Source of the DNA: an uncultured Clostridium sp.
GTDB taxonomy: Bacteria; Bacillota; Clostridia; TANB77; CAG-508
Assembly (NCBI GenBank): GCA_947062645.1
Contig: CAMSQT010000059.1
Location: 1-6,788 of the forward strand
Length of the DNA: 6,788 nt
Direction: 5' to 3'
The notes under the pieces were generated by a model. That model searched no databases and was not told the DNA's origin. It was given only the letters and a program-made list of their open reading frames with translations. Of the stretch, positions 6,172 through 6,788 are shown piece after piece. A program made the position numbers and the translations under genes. The stretch's first letter is position 1; each line of letters opens with the position of its first letter.

Positions 6172-6720
6172 ATGTTTATCTATAATGTCAAAATCAATGG
6201 AAGCAAAACCTTTAAAACTTTTTTTATTGGTATTGTAATCTTAGTTATTATAATCGTTGGAATTGTAAGTTTCAAAGTATTTCAAGGTGCCAGTAATTCC
6301 CCTACTTCCTCTTCTTGCTTGCCACAAAACAAAGTCACCAAATTAACGGCTCATAATTATACCAATGTATTAAAAACAGTGCATGACAACATCGACAGTT
6401 ATGTAGGTTGTCAAATTAATTTTACAGGTTATGTGTATCGTGTGATGGATTTAAATGAAAACCAATTTATTTTAGCAAGAGATATGATTATTTCTTCTAA
6501 TTTTCAATCCGTTGTGGTTGGCTTTTTATGTGAATGTGAAAATGCCAAGGATTTTGAAGACGATGCTTGGGTTGAACTAACAGGAAAGATTATAAAAGGC
6601 ACTTATCATGGTGATATGCCAATTGTTAAGGTAACAGATATCAAGAAAACAGATATACCAAATGATGAGTTTGTTTATCCACCTGACGAAAGTTATATTC
6701 CAACAACTGGTATACTATAA
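6172..6720 (+). CDS. Membrane-anchored DUF1980 / YcgQ-like (TIGR03943-type) protein
   Basis: The 182-residue protein has a short basic N-terminus, one hydrophobic segment at about residues 16-40 (FKTFFIGIVILVIIIVGI), a Ser/Thr/Pro-rich spacer and an exported domain. The domain resembles the C-terminal part of the YcgQ/TIGR03943 family: a 'YVGCQINFTGYVYR' strand, 'NQFILARDMIIS', 'VVVGFLCE', 'DDAWVELTGKI' and a VKVTDI end, consistent with an OB-like beta domain. In that family the protein usually pairs with a YcgR-type (DUF318) permease. Here the multi-helix N-terminal region is replaced by a single anchor and no permease is visible, though the window ends soon after. The family's exact role is not established. 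ATG 6172 follows AAAAGGAG by six bases (AATCCT). It is transcribed away from secA. Confidence 0.72.
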   Translation: MFIYNVKINGSKTFKTFFIGIVILVIIIVGIVSFKVFQGASNSPTSSSCLPQNKVTKLTAHNYTNVLKTVHDNIDSYVGCQINFTGYVYRVMDLNENQFILARDMIISSNFQSVVVGFLCECENAKDFEDDAWVELTGKIIKGTYHGDMPIVKVTDIKKTDIPNDEFVYPPDESYIPTTGIL

Positions 6721-6788
6721 AGCATTTTTTCTTTTATGGCAATCGCTTAAAAATTTATGTGTTAATACCTAGTATTATGAAATGCTAG
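6721..6788. other. Contig 3' end, no feature recognised
   Basis: The 68 bases after the plus-strand gene are AT-rich. A T-rich stretch (TTTTTTCTTTTAT) starts four bases after the stop codon but has no GC-rich stem in front of it. Short AGCATTT and AAATGCT copies lie at the two ends of the segment, about 50 bases apart, too far and too short to call a terminator. Confidence 0.5.

Noticed and set aside
6720..6786. Terminator formed by AGCATTT and AAATGCT after the plus-strand gene
   Set aside because: The arms are only seven bases, about 50 bases apart, and no T-run follows before the window ends.
47..6788. CRISPR arrays, tRNA or rRNA genes, insertion sequences
   Set aside because: No regularly spaced direct repeats, cloverleaf-like segments, rRNA motifs or transposase-like frames were seen on either strand.

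Overview
The window is an AT-rich contig end from a low-GC Gram-positive bacterium, most likely an uncultured member of the Clostridia or a related Firmicutes lineage. The evidence is the long clostridial-type SecA with a SEC-C tail, the nearby secA and prfB genes, strong AGGAG ribosome binding sites and sigma-A-like promoters. The first 46 bases are not genomic: they are an untrimmed Illumina P5/index/read-1 adapter. Usable sequence starts at 47.

Layout: five genes lie on the minus strand, read from high to low coordinates. They are secA (5976 to 3224, preprotein translocase ATPase), a CoaE-like P-loop kinase (3079 to 2489), a 78-residue protein of unknown function (2400 to 2164), prfB (2017 to 913, release factor 2) and lysC (839 to 47, aspartate kinase, cut off by the contig end). 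Divergent from secA, on the plus strand, is a membrane-anchored DUF1980/YcgQ-like protein (6172 to 6720). Promoters are convincing for secA, the 78-residue gene and prfB. Terminators follow secA and the 78-residue gene. The set is therefore several short transcription units rather than one operon, and their shared theme is core translation, secretion and amino-acid metabolism.

The most interesting feature is recoding. prfB carries the classical RF2 programmed +1 frameshift (CTT TGA C at codons 25-26). In addition, lysC is broken once and secA twice by apparent single-base frameshifts, and all three fall exactly on an in-frame CGG codon. In each case, skipping the C of CGG moves the reader into the +1 frame, adds a glycine (GGA, GGA, GGG) and restores the conserved family sequence: KPG in lysC, LGGN in SecA, and the SecA linker with its CxCx8CC zinc motif. 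A hand scan found no CGG read as an ordinary arginine codon in any recognisable gene here. The only other in-frame CGG is codon 12 of the 78-residue unknown. This suggests that CGG is unassigned or starved in this organism and acts as a +1 frameshift codon, CGG-N being read as skip-C then GGN glycine. A repeated sequencing artefact is the main alternative.
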